Shown here: piece by piece, positions 59,785-64,000 of the stretch
Layout of the letters: each line of letters starts with the position of its first letter
Numbering within the stretch: the first letter of the stretch is position 1
Made by a program: the position numbers and the translations under genes
Source: Lineus longissimus
Taxonomy: Eukaryota > Nemertea > Pilidiophora > Heteronemertea > Lineidae
Assembly: GCF_910592395.1 (NCBI RefSeq)
Contig: NC_088318.1
Location: 10,480,349 to 10,544,348, forward strand
DNA: 64,000 nt
Reading direction: 5' to 3'
The notes under the pieces: generated by a model
Told to the model about the DNA's origin: nothing
Databases searched by the model: none
What the model saw: the letters and a program-made list of their open reading frames with translations, nothing else

Positions 59785-60215
59785 AAACGTGATTGATGGG
59801 AAGACAGATTGTTTAACCGCAGGATTGTCCCAGCCAGATTCTGATGTTTGGCAGGTAAATAAAAGCCCAACAAGCAATAATAAGTCTTCTTGCTGCTCAT
59901 CACTGGCATGTCGCCACCCGAATATCTACATTACTCGCGATGCATCTTAATTCTGGACAAGCTGCATGCCCCTTCCCCACGTAATCCTAACTTATGGGTG
60001 TCCCCATCAATATGATTAATGGTAAGGCAGAAGGTTTAACCCCAAGATTGTCGCGGCCAGATTCTAATGTGTGGCAGGTAATTAAAAGCCCAGTAGGCAG
60101 TAATAAGGTTTATTGTTGCTGATCACTGCCCTGTCACCTCCAGAAGATCTACTCTCAATGCGCTTTAAATCTTGACAAGCAGCCCCTTCACCATGTAATC
60201 CTGACTACACCGTTA
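59785..60215. repeat. 222-bp tandem duplication
   Basis: 'GATTGATGGGAAGACAGA' (59791) and 'GATTAATGGTAAGGCAGA' (60013) open two copies with GCCAGATTCT(G/A)ATGT, 'AAAAGCCCA' and 'CCCCTTC(C/A)CCA(C/T)GTAATCCT'. Confidence 0.75.
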
Positions 60216-60369
60216 TGTGACTGCCTTTCTGGACCGGTAGTTCATAATTCAAAGAAGAGAGCACAGTCATGTGGGTAAAGATACCAGACTCATAGCGATT
60301 GATCAACTTCGAATTAAAAAGTTGGTAGAAAGCATTTAAAATTGTTCGAAACACAGTTTACCTTTTAGA

Positions 60370-60812
60370 CACCAGCAACATAAATTAAAACTGACCAAAT
60401 TTTTGTACAGAATCATTGCTACATTAAATACCAATACATTAAATAAATTTAAAACGGCCGTTAAAGGAACAAACGTTGGCGCCAAAAACAGACGTCGGCC
60501 ATGTTGGCGAAAATGACGTCCTACCATGTAAAATCCAAGAAAGACATCAAGGAGTCCCCGACGGTCGAGCACCTGCAAAAATGATGCACTCTGTCGCAAC
60601 AGATGTAGTTATGATGTAATATACAATCTTTTGACATCATAGCATGTAAATGGCGGCCTCCATGGACCAGTGCTGTTTTTTTGGCGGGAATGGCCAGTCA
60701 ATCATAAATGGGCCCATAGCAGCCTCATGTGACCTGATATATCCACTCAGAAGTTTCTGGGTCGTTTTAAATTCTCACTGCGGTTACAGTAATAAAGAGC
60801 AGTGCAGCTCTT
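60370..60812. repeat. segmental repeat pair, copy 2
   Basis: Partner of 58750-59165 in the same orientation, with a roughly 35-bp extra segment near 60410-60450 and another near 60700. Confidence 0.75.
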
Positions 60813-61095
60813 TAAACTGACACACAAATTTGGAAAAATTAAACCTATATCACGCTGCATATCACGGACATGTGTATTCTGTGGGGACTGATAAGTCACG
60901 ACTGATCTGTCGATTCTGATATCATTGTGCCACATCTGGGACCTCGCAGTTAATGGAAGTAAGTAGTGGCAGAGAGAACATCCTATTATCTGCATGAAGA
61001 TGACTCTGCAGCCTCATAATTGGAATAATTAAAGATGAGAAGTGCAACACTGCAGGTGACCACACAGCACGGGTTGGGTTTTATCCTGGGAGAAT

Positions 61096-61279
61096 CTAGG
61101 GCGTATTCGAATCCCTGTTCTTATGCGACTCGGGTTAACCCAGGTTCATCGTTCTCGAGTCAAAGGTTTTGAATGGGGAAGGGGGTGTCGCCACTGTGCA
61201 CTTGTTGAAAAACATGACCAGTTCACGAGTTGATTTCAACACAAGTGCGGCTGAGTGCAGGGATTTGAATACGCCCTAG
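61096..61279. mobile_element. short MITE with 22-bp inverted ends
   Basis: The left end CTAGGGCGTATTCGAATCCC and the right end GGGATTTGAATACGCCCTAG are inverted with one mismatch over about 22 bp. Length is 184 bp. TA flanks the GGGCG core on both sides; superfamily undecided. Confidence 0.75.
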
Positions 61280-62941
61280 GATTGTTGTTCTGAATGAACC
61301 AGCATGGCTTTCAAGGACCTAAAATTCCTGGCTCTTCACAACAAGTTTGGGGCTTAAAATGAGATAAATTTATGAGGGTCTGCCGGATGAGACTTACAGC
61401 AGGCAGACGCTCTCGTCAGTTAATCCACTTAAATGGTAAAATCCTTTTATCAAAAAGGATATATATTTTTGATGAGATCAATGAGTATTTATGATTCTTT
61501 TGAAATTTTTTACCTTTTAATCGAAACACTAAAAAGGAAAAAACTTACCAAAATCTTATCAAAATCCGTTCCAAATCGTTTTACAATCCCTATCTTCAAA
61601 TATCCATACCTCACTAAAACCATAAAAAAACAAACAGGCCTAAAACTTGTTATAAACCTTCCATAGGCAAGTTGACCATACCATATAAACCCAACTGTGT
61701 GAACATCAGGTTTTGCTCAAAAATGTTAGGCCTAGTTGCATCAGGTGGCACAATGTTACTGTTTACGAAAGGTTAGCTGGAGACCACAATAGTTGTTGGG
61801 TAATCTCAAGTATGGTGAATAGGCCTATGGTGTGTTATAATGTTGACATTGTTGACCAGTTCAAGAAGTACAGTGAACATATCGTTTTTCGCCCGAGTTA
61901 TGTTTTTTGTTGGGGATGGTTCGAGTGCTGGGCACATAATCTGAAAGTCATGGGTTCAACATGTTAAAGTGTCACCGAGTTGAAATGTCCTCGCTGTATG
62001 GGCTGTTTGTGGTGTTTGCCCTTAGGATGGTTGGAGTTTTGGGCACATCCAGGTTATAGGTTCAACCATTGCCAGGATTTTGTGAAACAACTCAAATCAG
62101 TGGAAGTTCTGAAGCTATGATATGGTACTTCTGTACTGGGCTGCGGTACTTCTGTATAAGGGGTCAGAAATGTGCCAAGCATCACCCCATTGCAATGTGA
62201 CCTTTCACCTTCCATTTCTTAACCTCAGACTTTTGGATTTTGTTTTAAAAATGGTATAATTTAGCTTTGACCTTCATCAGAATATTTTATCAAAATGTTT
62301 GTATTATTTTAATACGTTTTGAATGGCAATGTAAACTGAAGATAAAAAATAAGACGTCATCAATTACATGATTTTTAAACAAAAATCAGAGGTTAGAGAG
62401 GTTCAATTTCTAAAAGATTAAAACACAATTTAAGTTGTTAACTAACAACTTTCGCAAACGGCTTCTGCCTCATAAATCATATTTATTCCTGTTCTAATCC
62501 ATCATCCTATGAGTATATTGACATTCTCAGATGAATCATGATGCAAGATTTAAAATCAAGCAAATTTGAAACATTTTCTGTGACGTTTCAATGGATCATT
62601 TCAATCTTTGAAGATTAATGTGAAAATCTGTTGATTCTGTGATGTCTATTGCATTTTACAAAATTCCCCCTTAATTTTTTAATGATCCAAGTAAATGAGA
62701 TATATTTGAAGATTATCTGAAAGGTCACATATACTATGTACCTCAAAAGAAATGCTTATATTATAAGAATTGGGAGTTTTGAAGTGGCAGGTAAAAATCC
62801 TCAGTATTGAATAGTATTCGGTGATACTTCATGAAATGCTTTAGCAAAACTTGGTTGACATTTTGCCAGAAATGAACAGTTGGGTTATTGACATCAAAGT
62901 TTTAGGAGAGAGTTAGTTGGGAAACCTTTGGTAAGCTTTTT
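61280..62941. other. no gene recognised outside the tRNA-like relic
   Basis: AT-rich sequence with a lysine-rich 77-codon frame (61433-61666) that reflects A-rich composition. No defendable gene. Confidence 0.5.
61905..62085 (+). repeat. diverged tRNA-like repeat, two partial units
   Basis: GGGCACATAATCTGAAAGTC followed by ATGGGTTCAAC near 61930-61964 resembles the anticodon-to-B-box part of the 76-bp array. A second weaker match, GGGCACATCCAGG then TATAGGTTCAACC, lies near 62041-62070. Spacing is about 115 bp. They are probably relics of the same tRNA-derived family. Confidence 0.5.
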
Positions 62942-62979
62942 GGCTCACCGTAAGGGGAGTCTATACGATAGCGCTGTGT

Positions 62980-63031
<52 letters not shown>

Positions 63032-64000
63032 ATCCTAACAGTGGCACGTTTCTTAACTGCTAGGGCTATGAACTTGAAACTTTGTACACAGAATGCCCTA
63101 GGTCAGCTGACCTCTGACACTGATTTTCGGTCCGATCTGATTCTCTGTTTGGCCACCAGGGGGCCAAATGTCGATATCTAAAAAGTGTGATATCTCGCTT
63201 ATTAGTGACTTGTTTTCGATAAAACTTTTGTTGTAGGTACTCATAGGAAATATACATTTTATATTATACGGGTTTTTAATTTGACCTTGTTTTCAAGGTC
63301 GCAGAGGTCATATGGCGTAAATTGGCCATTAGAGTGTAAACTATGGCACGTTTCTTAACCACTAAAGCTATGAACTTGAAACTTGGTACATATAACCCCC
63401 TATATCACATGGCCTCTGGTGCTGAATTTTGGTTCGATCTGATTCCTAACTTTGCCACCAGGGGGCCAAAAGTGGAAATCTAAAAAGTGTGATATCTCGC
63501 TTATAAGTGACTTGTTTTCGATAAAACTTTTGTTGTAGGTACTCATAGCAAATATACATTTTATATTATACGGGTTTTCAATTTGACCTACTTTTCAAGG
63601 TCACAGAGGTCATATGGCGTAAATTGGCCATTAGAGTGTAAACTATGGCACGTTTCTTAACCACTAAAGCTATGAACTTGAAACTTGGTACATATAACCC
63701 CCTATATCACATAGCCTCTGGCGCTGAATTTTGGTTCGATCTGATTCCTAACTTTGCCACCAGGGGGCCAAAAGTGGAAATCTAAAAAGTGTGATATCTC
63801 GCTTATAAGTGACTTGTTTTCGATAAAATTCTTATGGTAGGTACTGTTTGGAAGAATACATCACATATTCTACGGGTTTTCAATTTGACCTACTTTTCAA
63901 GGTCACAGAAGTCATATGGCGTAAATTGGCTGTTAGAGTGTAAACTATGGCACGTTTCTTAACCAGTAAAGCTATGAACTTGAAACTTGGTGCATATAAC
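62942..64000 (+). repeat. GGCTCACCGTA repeat, long copy, cut by window end
   Basis: Its start, GTC tract and first unit are nearly identical to the copy at 51069, with only scattered differences over about 300 bp. Further units begin near 63339, 63643 and 63947. The 3' end lies outside the window. The near identity 12 kb apart implies recent duplication or transposition, or gene conversion. Confidence 0.85.
62973..63031. repeat. GTC trinucleotide microsatellite
   Basis: A GTC tract of similar length sits at the same place in the second long repeat copy. Confidence 0.95.

Overview
This window is animal nuclear DNA, most likely from a marine invertebrate bilaterian; the species cannot be told from the sequence. 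The evidence is one complete intronless seven-transmembrane receptor gene of neuropeptide-receptor type, remnants of animal-type LINE retrotransposons, TTAA-, TA- and TAA-flanked MITEs, tRNA-derived repeats, and almost no other long open frame in 64 kb. There is no sign of bacterial operons, rRNA, CRISPR or an intact virus. Apart from the receptor, nearly every short open frame here falls in a repeat, is antisense to one, or lacks any family signature, so I do not call them genes.

Layout. 0.9-3.3 kb: two copies of a GCTCACC-ended repeat. 4.4-5.8 kb: pogo/Tigger-like MITE ends, one split by a piggyBac-like TTAA element, then a LINE remnant. 8.9-9.6 kb: a dispersed repeat and a TA-flanked MITE with 19-bp perfect inverted ends. 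10-18 kb: mostly unassigned, with paired or tandem diverged repeats and a SINE-like piece. 18.4-21.1 kb: a 2.6 kb satellite-like field including seven units at a 143/147 bp period. 21.2-22.5 kb: two tRNA-like/hairpin units and a second TTAA element. 23.5-24.4 kb: a pogo-like MITE interrupted by a 5'-truncated LINE on the minus strand, with a CAAATT target duplication. 26-28.7 kb: another TTAA element and an exact 300-bp tandem duplication. 29.5-35.6 kb: a short GCTCACC repeat, a fold-back element, and a 42-bp palindrome array inside a TTAA-type element. 36.4-40 kb: an intact pogo-like MITE, a PIF/Harbinger-like MITE, local duplications and a further TTAA element. 44.3-45.1 kb: a tandem array of about ten 76-bp units that resemble tRNA-Met. 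46.3-47.5 kb: the receptor gene (minus strand). 48.9-50.4 kb: a 498-bp long hairpin element and a second fold-back copy. 51-52.8 kb and 62.9 kb to the end: two long, closely similar GCTCACC repeats with internal ~303-bp tandem units. 53.5-54.4 kb: an inverted-end repeat and a pogo-like MITE with an 18-bp expansion. 55.6-61.3 kb: diverged tandem and paired duplications and one more MITE.

The only confident host gene is the receptor, so there is no pathway to describe. The main interest is repeat biology: nested insertions with readable target sites, MITEs that have grown tandem arrays inside them, a 76-bp tRNA-like array, and long perfect or near-perfect hairpins. Boundaries were read by eye; no database search or folding program was run.
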